Assembly: GCF_048595595.1 (NCBI RefSeq)
Contig: NZ_CP184347.1
Source: Bacteroides pyogenes_A
GTDB taxonomy: Bacteria; Bacteroidota; Bacteroidia; Bacteroidales; Bacteroidaceae
Strand: one strand, 5' to 3'
DNA length: 64,000 nt
Shown piece by piece: positions 8,810-18,487 of the stretch (positions are counted from its first letter, which is position 1; every line of letters begins with the position of its first letter). The notes below the pieces were generated by a model. The model had not been told where the DNA came from. It saw nothing but the letters and a program-made list of their open reading frames with translations, and searched no databases. Both the position numbers and the translations under genes were made by a program.

Positions 8810-10087
8810 CTATTTTTTTGTTAAGAATAAATCGTAGAAGCGAGCGTCTCCATAGCCATTGTATACACCTTTCCCTACTTCCCATAAGATGAAACTGTCG
8901 GCATAATTTCTTTCTCCTTTTGTAAACCACTCATAACCATTGTCTACCCATTTCAGAGTAAATTCGTCCCCTTCTTTTTCATTCCACTCCGTCACCAAGC
9001 CATATCCTTTGTCCCAGATCAGGTAGCCTCCGCTGCTTTTTCGTGCCCAGATGGCAAGCCACACTTCCGGATTTGAACGGAGTTGCTGTGCGTTTAGCTC
9101 CAACGCTCCTTTACGTCTGTTGTAGCTGAGCTTTACATTGAAAGGCAAGCCTTCCATAACAATGTTTCCGTTGTTTCTCTTTTTGATTGAAACGTCGATC
9201 TGCTTGCCGTTTTCGTAGTGTAGCACGTAGTTGCCCAATAGCTGGTCTTCTCTCAGGCCTTTCGGGTCGTATACCAACGCTAAGTTCGTTTGCCCGTCGG
9301 GGGTAGTAAAAGCACGCTTCTGTTTATCCCAAGAGAGGTTTTCTACTTTTTTTCCGTTCAATTCGATGGGAGCATAAAGTTTTATTCCTTTATCCGTGAA
9401 CATGAATGAAAATTTTGTCGATTCTTTTCCCTGAGCCAGCATGTACGATTGGGAGGTGATGAACTCGGCTTCTGCCGGTTCTCCGGCAAATGTCCCCTTC
9501 AACCCGTTCACGGCAGCAATCATGAAATAGCTCTCCATTTCCGCTTTTGCCTTTTTCAGGTATTCGGTAGCGGGTTCTTGCAGCGCATACATGCGGATGG
9601 TGGATTTGTGCTTTTTACCGGTCATTATAATCTCGTTCTCTGTTCCCGAATCGAATATAAATTCATAATCTCCGAGCATCCCTTTGCCTGCTCCGTCTCC
9701 ATTACTCGTATCGGGATTGGAGAAATAGTGAAACAGCTCGTTGTAAGTGTCGAAATTGAGAGTGGGTCCCATGTCTTTATTTAGTGCGTAGAAACTTGAC
9801 ACCGATTTACTTACGTCATCTTCCAACACCGAGCGGAAAACAGCATATCCATCGGTAGTGAAAGATACTGTTATGGCATACCCTCCAAAGGCCTGATTTA
9901 TGCCGCCGGGGTAATATTCCATGATCCATCCGTGTTGAGGCTTTACCAACAGCTCTCTGTATTTGACTACTTCTTGTTCCATACGCTCGGAAGCCGTTTG
10001 GTCGAAGTAGTCCTCAACCTCATTTTTGCATGAACCAAGCAGGCATGCAGCCCATATAAGCGTGAGTGTATATAAAATATTCTTCAT
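8810..10087 (-). CDS. DUF4302-type lipoprotein
   Basis: 425 aa. Signal peptide with lipobox near CLLGSC. The N-terminal two thirds (about 30-285) look like DUF4302, a family known only from Bacteroidetes Sus-like loci (opening KYRELLVKPQHGW, then GWIMEYYPGG). The C-terminal module (293-425) is shared with the BACON lipoprotein next door. Seven bases separate it from the metallopeptidase gene upstream, so the genes are almost certainly co-transcribed. No enzymatic motif is seen. A surface binding or scaffolding role with the SusC/D complex is an inference. Confidence 0.8.
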   Translation of the reverse strand: MKNILYTLTLIWAACLLGSCKNEVEDYFDQTASERMEQEVVKYRELLVKPQHGWIMEYYPGGINQAFGGYAITVSFTTDGYAVFRSVLEDDVSKSVSSFYALNKDMGPTLNFDTYNELFHYFSNPDTSNGDGAGKGMLGDYEFIFDSGTENEIIMTGKKHKSTIRMYALQEPATEYLKKAKAEMESYFMIAAVNGLKGTFAGEPAEAEFITSQSYMLAQGKESTKFSFMFTDKGIKLYAPIELNGKKVENLSWDKQKRAFTTPDGQTNLALVYDPKGLREDQLLGNYVLHYENGKQIDVSIKKRNNGNIVMEGLPFNVKLSYNRRKGALELNAQQLRSNPEVWLAIWARKSSGGYLIWDKGYGLVTEWNEKEGDEFTLKWVDNGYEWFTKGERNYADSFILWEVGKGVYNGYGDARFYDLFLTKK

Positions 10088-10094
10088 GACTTTC

Positions 10095-11150
10095 TTATTT
10101 TTCAGGTTCTTTCAATAGATTGATTAAATTGGCATTGTGTATTTGGCAGCAATCTTTGTGCTTGTCCATCTTTTTTAATGCTTCCGGATAATCGGCTTTC
10201 AATTGCTGCTTGAGCAGTTGTAAAGCCGCTGCGGTTTTTGCCTTAGGGGTTCCGGGTGAAAGCAGTGCTTCCCAATCGGGTTGCATAAGGTTCATCTGTA
10301 TCACTTCGTTCATGCGCCGGTGCACAATCCTCTTCAAGTTGTCCATATCTATCTTCCATACCTCCTGCATGTATTTTTTCATAATCTCAGTTTTTTGCTC
10401 CAACTTCTTGCGACCGCTCTCTCCGGCCATTGCCAAAACCGCATCCCATTCTTCTTGCGTGTAGGTCACATAGCAGCATGTTATTTCCGTAATATCTTCT
10501 ACTGCCATGCTTCCCGCATAAGGAGTGATGAACCCCAACTGGCTTGCTTGTTTGAGGCTTCTGTTCTGCCATCCCGACGGGCGGTAGTCTTCGGCACTGA
10601 TGAGGTTGTACTCCTGCGGATAGTTGATGTCTTGCTGCAAGATGTGCGTGAACTCATGGTGCATTGTTTTGAAGAAATACTCGTTCATCTGAGCTATGTC
10701 TTTGGGGTTTAGCCAATTGGTCATGTATAGCGTAATTTTCAGCCCGCCTTCGGCCGTACCGAGCGTAATGGTACCTCCTTCGTTCCATGCTGCCGAACCG
10801 ATGATCTGAAGGATGGCAGGCGCATGTTTTTTCATAAAGTCCGGACCTGCTGCTTCTACATAGGCTTCTAACCAGACATGCTTGATGATTTTGGCCAACT
10901 TCATGCTTTTCTCAAGCTCTGCCGGAGCCAGATTCTTGGTAAAGTCGATTTCAATATCTTCCATACGGTATTTATAGTCGATATTATAAGATTTGATGTA
11001 GTTCTTGTATAGCCAGTCATCGAACACATTCTTAGGGGTAGAGCTTCTATTGAAAATGCTTTTCGAGGTGTCGATATCATCGTTGTCGCAAGCCGACAGG
11101 AAACCTACGGTTAAAAGGCTGCTTAAAAGGATGTATTTTATTGTTTTCAT
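10095..11150 (-). CDS. Putative zinc metallopeptidase lipoprotein
   Basis: 351 aa. Lipoprotein signal with the cysteine in FLSACDND (about 21). The zincin motif HEFTH lies at about 165-169 inside TMHHEFTHILQQ; a later acidic stretch (AVEDITE, about 217-222) could give the third ligand. This fits the putative zinc-binding metallopeptidase family (PF15890) often encoded after SusD. Position 36 bp after susD and 7 bp before the DUF4302 gene places it in the core operon. It likely acts at the cell surface on a protein or glycoprotein; the substrate is unknown. Confidence 0.85.
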   Translation of the reverse strand: MKTIKYILLSSLLTVGFLSACDNDDIDTSKSIFNRSSTPKNVFDDWLYKNYIKSYNIDYKYRMEDIEIDFTKNLAPAELEKSMKLAKIIKHVWLEAYVEAAGPDFMKKHAPAILQIIGSAAWNEGGTITLGTAEGGLKITLYMTNWLNPKDIAQMNEYFFKTMHHEFTHILQQDINYPQEYNLISAEDYRPSGWQNRSLKQASQLGFITPYAGSMAVEDITEITCCYVTYTQEEWDAVLAMAGESGRKKLEQKTEIMKKYMQEVWKIDMDNLKRIVHRRMNEVIQMNLMQPDWEALLSPGTPKAKTAAALQLLKQQLKADYPEALKKMDKHKDCCQIHNANLINLLKEPEK

Positions 11151-11186
11151 AATAGTGTGTCTTTTTTTAACTGTTTACACTTTATT

Positions 11187-12740
11187 TTATTTTGAAGGAT
11201 TAGGAGTCATTCCTGCGGTCGTTACGGATTGCGGTATTTGTATTACACGCCTTAAATCTCCTGCAGGCAGCGTTACTTGGTTTTCCACTTCTCCGTCTAC
11301 ATTGTGTATGACTTCAATGCCATATCTGCGAATATCGAGCCAGCGCAGACCGCTGTACATGGTTTCGATGCGGCGGGCATGCAGCACTCCCTGCAACATC
11401 TTCTCCTGTGTGCCGGCTTCGATCTCGAAAGCTGCGTTAAACGGCTTAACTAATGCGAGCATGGGGTGTAATTCATTCTTCTGTATCGCTTTCTTGTCTG
11501 CCGCTTCTCTGTCGGTATAGAACCGGACAATCGTCTGCCAGTCGGCTCCCTCTCCGCCTTTCTTTATGTACCAGTATGAGAGGTCTTGCGCTGCTTGGTC
11601 ATATCGCTTCAGCATTGTGTGAATCTCCGCCCGGCAAAGCAAGGTTTCATCTACGGTAAAAGCCATTTGCACTGTGTGGGGCTGTCCTGTTTGGCTGGTT
11701 TGATTGGTTATTTCGAATATTTCATTGTATTTGGGTTGGAACTTTACAGGATATCCCGATGCACCGAATAACCAATCAAAATCTTTCAGTACGTCTCCCC
11801 AAGGCCCTCTTGAGCGATAAGTGGCAAGGGATGTCAGTATGTCGGAGTTGCCGTATCGACGGCTTGCATAGGTTCTTCCCCATAGAGAGCGCAGAGGGAT
11901 CAGAAGCAAGTTGGCGGGTTCGTCCTTGCTGATAAAGCGGTCTCTCCACTCGTCTGATTGTGCCAGCATTGTATATTCCTTGATGTTGCGCAATGAAGCC
12001 GAAGGATCGTCCGGAATGGCTTGGTTGGCATATTCCAGGGCTTTCTGATATTTGCCATAGAATAGATAGAATCGCGTAGCAAAAGCTGCTGCCGCCCGTT
12101 TGTTGAAATGATACAGCGGGATGGCGTAGGCGTTATCGTCGATAAGCGGATAGCCCTCTTCAATGTCCTTGGCAATGTTTTCGTACACCGATTGAACTGT
12201 CCCCCGTTCGTAGGTTTCGCCTATTTTCTTTTCCGGTTTTGTAACATAGGGTATTCCTAAATCTTTTGCGGCTGTAGCGGCGTTGTACGGTTGGCAAAAA
12301 GTATTGGCAAGCAAGAAGTGGGTATATGCTCTGCACAGTAACGCTTCTCCTTTGAAAGGGGCATTCTCTTTGCTTTCTCCTATTTCCCGGATGCCTTCCA
12401 GTGCTTGGTTGGTTGTTGCTATCGCTTTATAACAACTGTTCCAAAGCTGTTCGGGGTCGTCCCAACCGTTGGGTGTGATATCTTCCCAGAAGTAATTCTC
12501 GGTTAACATTCTGTCACCCGTTCCGTATTGTACTCCGTTGTCCATCGCATTGTCCGTGCGATGTTCGTAGATCATCATAGGATCCACCGTCGGATATGCG
12601 GATATTAATAATTCGCTCACCTTTTGATTTGTGTCGATCTCGGTTCTTTTATCGGGAACTACATCCAAAAAAGAATTGCAAGAAGATAAGGTGATTAAAC
12701 AAGCGACACCTGTAAGTATATATTCTGTTAGTTTTTTCAT
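11187..12740 (-). CDS. SusD/RagB-family outer-membrane lipoprotein
   Basis: 517 aa with lipobox ITLSSC followed by NSFLDVVP, the typical SusD start. The body shows the TPR-rich SusD fold (GEALLCRAYTHFLLANTFC; then RAAAAFATRFYLFYG) and the usual C-terminal GLRWLDIRRYG segment. SusD proteins form the lid over the SusC channel and bind the imported ligand. The susC gene lies 26 bp upstream. Ligand specificity cannot be read from the sequence. Confidence 0.95.
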   Translation of the reverse strand: MKKLTEYILTGVACLITLSSCNSFLDVVPDKRTEIDTNQKVSELLISAYPTVDPMMIYEHRTDNAMDNGVQYGTGDRMLTENYFWEDITPNGWDDPEQLWNSCYKAIATTNQALEGIREIGESKENAPFKGEALLCRAYTHFLLANTFCQPYNAATAAKDLGIPYVTKPEKKIGETYERGTVQSVYENIAKDIEEGYPLIDDNAYAIPLYHFNKRAAAAFATRFYLFYGKYQKALEYANQAIPDDPSASLRNIKEYTMLAQSDEWRDRFISKDEPANLLLIPLRSLWGRTYASRRYGNSDILTSLATYRSRGPWGDVLKDFDWLFGASGYPVKFQPKYNEIFEITNQTSQTGQPHTVQMAFTVDETLLCRAEIHTMLKRYDQAAQDLSYWYIKKGGEGADWQTIVRFYTDREAADKKAIQKNELHPMLALVKPFNAAFEIEAGTQEKMLQGVLHARRIETMYSGLRWLDIRRYGIEVIHNVDGEVENQVTLPAGDLRRVIQIPQSVTTAGMTPNPSK

Positions 12741-12766
12741 AACTTATTTATTTTAAATGTACGTAT

Positions 12767-15700
12767 TTAAAATCCTAAGCGCAGTGTTGCGGTAAATTGC
12801 TTCGGAACGGGAGCGGAAACACCGCCTGAGCGGAAGAACTCCGGATCTTGTCCGTTGAGCTTCTTGTCCGAATAGATAAGGAACAGGTTAGTGCCTTGTA
12901 CCTTAATGGAAGCCGACTTCAACATTTTGGTTTTCAGCAGGTTTTTTGGCAACGTATAGGTTAAGGAGACTTCTTTCATGCGGATAAATCCACCATCGGC
13001 AATACGGGCGCTTGAATAGTTGTAAGCGTTGTACGCCAGGTAGAGATTGGGAATTCTCTGTGCATCGCGGATAGAGGCGATGACCGGTATATCTGTGATT
13101 TCCTCATTTCCCTTTACGACCCAACGGTTCTTAAACTCTTTGGGGGTAGCGTCAAGGTCGTTGTATCCGCTTTTGAATACGGGGTCTAAGCGAACTTTAT
13201 TTCCTGCCGAATAAGTTACGAACACATTCAACTTCCAGTTTTTGTAGGTGAAAATATTGCCCAAGCTTCCAGTTATGGTTGGGTCGGTAGGCCCTTCGTA
13301 TTTTAAGAAGCTCAGATTTTCTCTCTCCTGAAAATCAATGCTTCCATAATTCGAAGAGTTGACAAGAATCTTTTCTCCTTTTTTGTCTGAGATATAGAAT
13401 GTGGGAAATCCCGATTTATCCAGTCCGGCAAAGGGAATGGAGAATAATCCCCGGTGCGGGTATCCTTCTTGTGTGAATCCGTTTCCGGAAACAAGGGAGA
13501 ACATGAACGAGCGTGTTTTCAGGTCGGTCACCTTGGTTTTGCTATGCCCGAATATGAAGTCCGTGCTCCATTGGAAAGTCGGTGTTTTAATGTTCTTGGT
13601 AGAGAGCGTGATTTCAAAACCGTGTGAGCGCATTGTGGCAACGTTGCCCATGCGGTTTACCTGCCCTCCGGCGCCTTGCGTGGTTGCCCATCCGATAAGA
13701 TCGAAGTTGTTGCGGCGATACCAGTCGGCGGCTAAATTGATGCGGTTGTCAAGTAAGCCCATATCTATACCGATATTCAACTCGTGTTTCTTTTCGTAAG
13801 TAAGCTCTGAATTTTCCAAATCGTCGATTCGCAAACCGGATTCCGCCACACTGGCTGATGGGCGCCATGGGTTGTAGCTGTTAATGACTACGCGCGAATT
13901 GGTAACCCACGTGGGGCCTGCATCCGCCGTGAGGCTGTAGGATGCTTTCAGTGTAAGATGCGATACGGTGGGTTCCCATTCTTTGAAAAATGATTCCTCG
14001 TGGATATTCCATGCGGTAGCTATATTCCATGTGGGCAGCCAGCGCGCGCTTCGGGATTTTCCTAAGCGGTTTGTTCCTTCGTAGCGTATAGTGCCCGTCG
14101 CTGTATATTTGCCTTTATAAGAATAGGTGCCTGTGGCGAAAAATGCCAGCTGGCGGTTCGTGGTATTCCACAGACCGAAATAGTTGCTGTTTTGTTCGCG
14201 CATGCGTTTGAATGCCAGATAGTCGAAGAAAGGAAGTTCGCCGTTGTTGTATTGCATGCCCCATCCGTCAAACCAGTCTCTGGTTCTGTCTTGAGAATTC
14301 AACTCCATACCTGCATAGGAGTTGACAATGTGGGTTTCGTTAAACTCTTTGTTGAAAGTTGCAGCCAACCGGAAGTCATAGCTCAACATGCGATACTCGC
14401 TTTTGTCGTAGAACCCCCCTTTGGGCAGAATGGTATTGGGCAGCGTATTCGGCTTGTCGGGATCTTTGTATAGCCATTGGTTTCTGTTGATGATTGTGGC
14501 GTCGCCCATTGCTCTGTATGCCAATGCCTGATTCGAATTATCTTTTATCTGGTGGCTCTGTGTTACCGTTGAGTACTTCAGGGCTCCCAGGAAGCTGATC
14601 TGCAACCCGGTGCGATGCTTCCACTTTAATTCTCCCTGAAACTTCAGATCGGCGATGTTCAGACTCATGTTGTTGTTTTCCAACTCGTTGAATATATTGA
14701 AGTCTGCAAAGTTACGCATGTAATAAGTATAGGGGTGAAGTGTGCGTGAAGTGTTGAGCGCATATGAATAAGGGTTGATGTCAAAGGAGCGGGAAACCTG
14801 TCCGGTTACAGCATCATTGCTTTGCCCGATTGTGCCCGGAGCCTTTTGTTTACGGTACGAGGCATTGGCAATGGCAGTAAATGCAAATTGTTTGGTAATG
14901 TTGTATGTACTGTTCAAATTTGCCGTATAGCGTTGTACGCTGCTTTGCTTCATCCATCCCGGATCGTTCATGGCGCTTAGGGAAATGTATGATGAAGACT
15001 TATCGTTACCGGTAGACATGCTGACCGAGTGATTCATCATGATGCTGTTGCTGAAAAGCAAATCGAACCAGTCGGTATTTCTTTTTTCGGCATTTTGCAG
15101 ATAGCGGTCTCTTGCCTCCTGTGTATTCTCCAAACCGAATTGCCCGGTTAAGGGGTCGTAATGGTGGGTCAACTGGTACATCTTTCCATATACTCCGCTG
15201 TTGGGAGCACGATAAATTGTAGCGAAATTGAGCCAGCCCTTTTTCTGCATTTCATCATAAATACTCATCTGATCTTGAGAGTTCATTATGTTGAAAGTAT
15301 TGTAAGTTGGCTTGAGGCGGGTAGTGAATTCGCCGGTATAAGAGAAGCTGCTTGTTCCTTGCTTTCCTTTTTTAGTAGTAATTACGATTACACCTGCCAT
15401 GGCTTTGGCGCCGTATATGGACGTAGCCGAGCCGTCTTTCAATATCTGGAAACTCTCGATGTCGTCCGGGTTAAGCCCGGCTATGGCGGAGCTGATCAGG
15501 GTAATGGCGTCGCCCGATGAAAGGGCATCTGCACCCACATCGACAATATTGTCTTGGATTACGCCGTCTACTACCCATAAAGGCTTGGAGTTTCCATAGA
15601 TAGAGGTGGCTCCGCGCACACGGATTTTCGGAGCTGTACCGAATGTTCCGGAAATGTTTTGTATGGATACGCCGGCGGAACGACCTTCAAGCCCCCGGCT

Positions 15701-16114
15701 GATGTCTGCCATGCCGTCTACCTTGATTTGATCGGCAGAGAGCTTGTCTGTGGCGCCGGTGAAAAGGCGCTTGTCTGTGGCCACCATACCCGTGACTACA
15801 ACCTCTTCGAGCATTTCGCTGTCGCTCTTCAACCTGATCTTCAGATTGGGTTTGATGGCGACTTCCTGCGTTTTCATACCTACATAAGATACTTGAAGAA
15901 TTTTGGCAGTCTGGGGAACGTTAGTCAATTTGAAGTTTCCGTCAATATCCGTGATACCACCAATCTTCGTTCCTTTTATTAATACGGAAGCACCGATAAT
16001 AGGTTGTTCATCCTCTTCAGAAACGACATTGCCCGTGACTGTATGAGTCTGGGCTACAATCCAGCCTATTCCCCAAAGCAGGCAGGCCGTTAACAGCATG
16101 ATCTTTTTTCTCAT
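12767..16114 (-). CDS. SusC/RagA-family TonB-dependent transporter
   Basis: 1115 aa from the ATG at 16114, with signal peptide to IVAQ. An N-terminal carboxypeptidase-D-regulatory-like domain (TVTGNVVSEEDEQPIIGASV) is followed by a TonB-box-like LEEVVVTGM (about 105), the plug (IRVRGATSIYGNSKPLWVVDG) and a 22-strand barrel ending in an aromatic residue (LRLGF). It imports the ligand captured by SusD. Longer in-frame starts upstream lack signal-peptide character. No ECF sigma/anti-sigma pair or hybrid two-component regulator lies next to it, so its control is not visible here. Confidence 0.96.
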   Translation of the reverse strand: MRKKIMLLTACLLWGIGWIVAQTHTVTGNVVSEEDEQPIIGASVLIKGTKIGGITDIDGNFKLTNVPQTAKILQVSYVGMKTQEVAIKPNLKIRLKSDSEMLEEVVVTGMVATDKRLFTGATDKLSADQIKVDGMADISRGLEGRSAGVSIQNISGTFGTAPKIRVRGATSIYGNSKPLWVVDGVIQDNIVDVGADALSSGDAITLISSAIAGLNPDDIESFQILKDGSATSIYGAKAMAGVIVITTKKGKQGTSSFSYTGEFTTRLKPTYNTFNIMNSQDQMSIYDEMQKKGWLNFATIYRAPNSGVYGKMYQLTHHYDPLTGQFGLENTQEARDRYLQNAEKRNTDWFDLLFSNSIMMNHSVSMSTGNDKSSSYISLSAMNDPGWMKQSSVQRYTANLNSTYNITKQFAFTAIANASYRKQKAPGTIGQSNDAVTGQVSRSFDINPYSYALNTSRTLHPYTYYMRNFADFNIFNELENNNMSLNIADLKFQGELKWKHRTGLQISFLGALKYSTVTQSHQIKDNSNQALAYRAMGDATIINRNQWLYKDPDKPNTLPNTILPKGGFYDKSEYRMLSYDFRLAATFNKEFNETHIVNSYAGMELNSQDRTRDWFDGWGMQYNNGELPFFDYLAFKRMREQNSNYFGLWNTTNRQLAFFATGTYSYKGKYTATGTIRYEGTNRLGKSRSARWLPTWNIATAWNIHEESFFKEWEPTVSHLTLKASYSLTADAGPTWVTNSRVVINSYNPWRPSASVAESGLRIDDLENSELTYEKKHELNIGIDMGLLDNRINLAADWYRRNNFDLIGWATTQGAGGQVNRMGNVATMRSHGFEITLSTKNIKTPTFQWSTDFIFGHSKTKVTDLKTRSFMFSLVSGNGFTQEGYPHRGLFSIPFAGLDKSGFPTFYISDKKGEKILVNSSNYGSIDFQERENLSFLKYEGPTDPTITGSLGNIFTYKNWKLNVFVTYSAGNKVRLDPVFKSGYNDLDATPKEFKNRWVVKGNEEITDIPVIASIRDAQRIPNLYLAYNAYNYSSARIADGGFIRMKEVSLTYTLPKNLLKTKMLKSASIKVQGTNLFLIYSDKKLNGQDPEFFRSGGVSAPVPKQFTATLRLGF

Positions 16115-16814
16115 AAACTTTTTTATAAAGAAGTGAAACAAATATGTTGTTTTTGCCTTTGTCGCTTTTGAATTGAGAGTCATTGCAGACATGCCTTCAG
16201 CTGCCCTCTATTTAAGGTATGCTTGCTTGGGCTGTTTTGCAAAAAATAAAACGATTGCAATATATATTTATTTTTTTTCTTTTTTTGTATGAAAATTATT
16301 AAAATAGTATAATCGGTGTTTGTTTTTTGGCAAAAATGCCTGATATTCCTTTTTTAGTGTTATTTTTGCTTAACTCGGTTTGTCAATTTGTGCTAAAAAT
16401 AGATGTTTCGAAATGAGTTATGGCCCCAGAAAAGCTTTCTTGTGCGTACGAGTTTTCTCGCCGCATAGGGATTGATCGCATTTGCGGAGGCGTGGGAATC
16501 TGCCGGTGAATGGAGCCATCTACACGCGCTACCTGTCAGGGGTTAACGACGAGTCTGCCGGCGAATGGAGAGGTTGAAAGTCGCCCTCTCACGATCCACT
16601 TCCCTGTCGAGCGTGAGAATGTGTTGGTGAATGGAGAGACGAATAGGCTTCCGGTAAAACTTCTGCCGTGCCCGGTTTCCGGTAGAAGCTTTTTGGTATT
16701 GCTTCTCTCCGCAATTTTGCTACTCCGGCGGGTGAAGACATCCCATTGCCGAAGCTTTTTGAATATTGTTTTTGTCCTCTTTAAGTCTGTTTTACCGTAA
16801 TATAGGTTGGTCCT
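16115..16814. other. Intergenic region upstream of susC
   Basis: The stretch next to susC (about 16240-16400) is AT-rich and must hold its promoter, but no exact TAnnTTTG box was found on the minus strand. Three imperfect 15-bp copies of TGCCGGTGAATGGAG lie at 16501-16515, 16556-16570 and 16622-16636 (spacings 55 and 66 bp). No credible gene is seen; a frame at 16510-16800 has no recognisable features. Confidence 0.55.
16501..16636. repeat. Three spaced 15-bp direct repeats
   Basis: Copies at 16501-16515, 16556-16570 and 16622-16636 share GGYGAATGGAG, with small changes in the first bases. The spacings of 55 and 66 bp are both multiples of 11. They lie between the SGNH hydrolase gene and susC. 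Confidence 0.75.
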
Positions 16815-17567
16815 TTAATTCGTTGCTTTCAGCAATCGGGGCTTTAAGATTGCGGTCCAAAGATCGTATCCGGTTTGGTTCAGATGCAGATTATCGTCCC
16901 TGAAAATATCTGTCCGTATTTCCCCTTCCCGATTGTACATGCAAGAAGCCACGTCTACATAGAACACCTGAGCCTCTTTCTCCGCATACTCTTCGAGCAA
17001 AAAATTCATTGTTCTTTGCTTGGGAAGCATTTGTATGCGCGCGGGCGACGGCTTGAAAGAAAGTATGAATACCGGAACACCGGGGTAGTCTCTCTTCAGC
17101 CGGTTGATGAAAATCCGGAAGAAATCGAATGTTTCTCCCACAGTGATGTCTTCTCCCGATCCGGCGAGGTCGTTCTCCACATATAATACGATGCTTTTGG
17201 GGCGATAGCTGCGGGCGATTGTGTTGTAATTGTAAATCATATCGCGTATGGCGGCCCCTCCGTACGAACGGCGGATGATTTTCAGCGGGTGCATATCTTG
17301 ATAAATATTGTCCCACATATTGATCGAAGAGCTTCCGATGAATAATACGTCGCAGGAGACATCCTGCAACTTGAGGTTTTCCGACTGATACCGGTCGATA
17401 TCCGCCTGATAGCGGGTGATCCATTTTGTTGCATCTGCGTGATTGACAGGCAGGTATTCCGTAAAGCGAACGGAGTCGGTTGCTGCTTTCGCACCGGTTT
17501 GTGCTTTACATGGTACTGAGGCTGACAGAAGCAGCCCGAAAAATAAGATTGATTTTAAGTTTTTCAT
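16815..17567 (-). CDS. Secreted SGNH/GDSL-family hydrolase
   Basis: 250 aa with a signal peptide ending near PCKAQ. SGNH blocks are visible: block I FIGSSSINMW with the nucleophilic Ser at about 80, a Gly in RRSYGGAAIRD, Asn in YVENDLAG (about 131) and the catalytic Asp/His in DDNLHLN (about 225 and 228). The family hydrolyses esters, including carbohydrate acetyl esters and lipids. It is on the same strand as the Sus-like locus but about 700 bp upstream of susC, so it is probably a separate unit. A role in de-esterifying the locus ligand is only a guess. Confidence 0.85.
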   Translation of the reverse strand: MKNLKSILFFGLLLSASVPCKAQTGAKAATDSVRFTEYLPVNHADATKWITRYQADIDRYQSENLKLQDVSCDVLFIGSSSINMWDNIYQDMHPLKIIRRSYGGAAIRDMIYNYNTIARSYRPKSIVLYVENDLAGSGEDITVGETFDFFRIFINRLKRDYPGVPVFILSFKPSPARIQMLPKQRTMNFLLEEYAEKEAQVFYVDVASCMYNREGEIRTDIFRDDNLHLNQTGYDLWTAILKPRLLKATN

Positions 17568-18088
17568 AAGGCATGTCGGTTGGGTTGTATGTAATCGGTT
17601 TTTGCAGAGGTTTTATAACTACAACAAGTCCGGAGTCTGAAATGTTGTGTCGTTTTCTGTTATCGGCATAATTTCTTTTCCGGAAAACGATGTTCCGGAA
17701 GCGCTATTCCAAGCTTATGAAACTTCTCTTTTAAAGGATACGTTCTGACTAAGAAAATATCCCGTAGTTTGTCCACTGCCTCCATTTATGCCGCTCCTGT
17801 GAAAAACACCGGAACGTAGTCGATGTTTTTAAAAGACTGATGGCGTATGACGGGTAGAACGCTGTTCCGCCCGGTATATGAACGATGCTTCCGGGAGCGG
17901 TTGCTTTGTGTATAAAGGAATATGTGGGATGCGGCAGAGATGACGTTCTGCGTGTACGGGGTAATTGAGAGACGTTCGGCAGTTGTAATTTGAGGTGTTG
18001 TCAGCATGCGATTAACGCAGATTCGCGCAACATATAAGATGATAGCTTTGCGTGAATCTGCGTTAATTTCGTATTCCAAAAATGTTTG
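17568..18088. other. Intergenic region, no gene seen
   Basis: Apart from the hairpin at 18011-18067 next to the tRNA, I see no supported gene, RNA or repeat. A reverse-strand frame at 17786-18079 has no signal peptide, no homology I recognise and covers the hairpin. Confidence 0.5.
18011..18067. terminator. Long hairpin downstream of tRNA-Leu
   Basis: Arms of 20 bp (ATTAACGCAGATTCGCGCAA at 18011-18030 and 18048-18067) match with one difference and enclose a 17-nt loop. It begins 21 bp after the tRNA 3' end. There is no clear T-run on the minus strand, so it may be a processing or stability hairpin rather than a simple terminator. Confidence 0.6.
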
Positions 18089-18170
18089 TGCGGATGATAG
18101 GACTCGAACCTACACGTCTCTCGACACCAGATCCTAAGTCTGGCGCGGCTACCAATTACGCCACATCCGC
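18089..18170 (-). tRNA. tRNA-Leu (anticodon UAG)
   Basis: The minus strand folds as a cloverleaf: acceptor stem GCGGATG/CATCCGC with discriminator A, anticodon arm CCAGA-CTTAGGA-TCTGG giving anticodon UAG, a variable region of the class II type (GTGTCGAGAGACGT) and a T-loop GGTTCGAGTCC. The 3' CCA is not encoded, which is usual in Bacteroides. Confidence 0.95.
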
Positions 18171-18276
18171 ATGTGTCGCTTTCGTTTAGCGGTGCAAAGA
18201 TAGATATAATTTCTAACCCGGCAAATAAAACAAGGATAAAGTTGAGTATTTCCCTTGATGAAGGGCTGCCGGGCAC

Positions 18277-18371
18277 GATGATGCAAAAGGGTTGTCGGCA
18301 AGCCACGCTAAATCCCAGAGAGAAACAAGTTAGCCGACAATGAGATGATGCAAAAGGGTTGTCGGCAAGCC
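18277..18371. repeat. 28-bp direct repeat, copies 67 bp apart
   Basis: An exact 28-bp sequence starting GATGATGCAAAAGGGTTGTC occurs at 18277-18304 and 18344-18371. The spacer carries GCCGACAA (18333-18340), which can pair with TTGTCGGC in the second copy (18359-18366). Confidence 0.92.
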
Positions 18372-18487
18372 GACTCCGTGAAAGAAAAAGGGGGGCTTAC
18401 TAAAACGAAAAAGACTCCAAAGGAGCCGATTTACAGGCTTAAACAAACCTTTTTATGCTTTCGAAAAGTTTTATCGGATACCAATAA

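Noticed and set aside
10387..10572. Small frame antisense to the metallopeptidase
   Set aside because: Shadow of the HExxH lipoprotein gene.
16510..16800. 96-codon frame upstream of susC
   Set aside because: Low-complexity translation of the spaced repeats; no start signal or domain.
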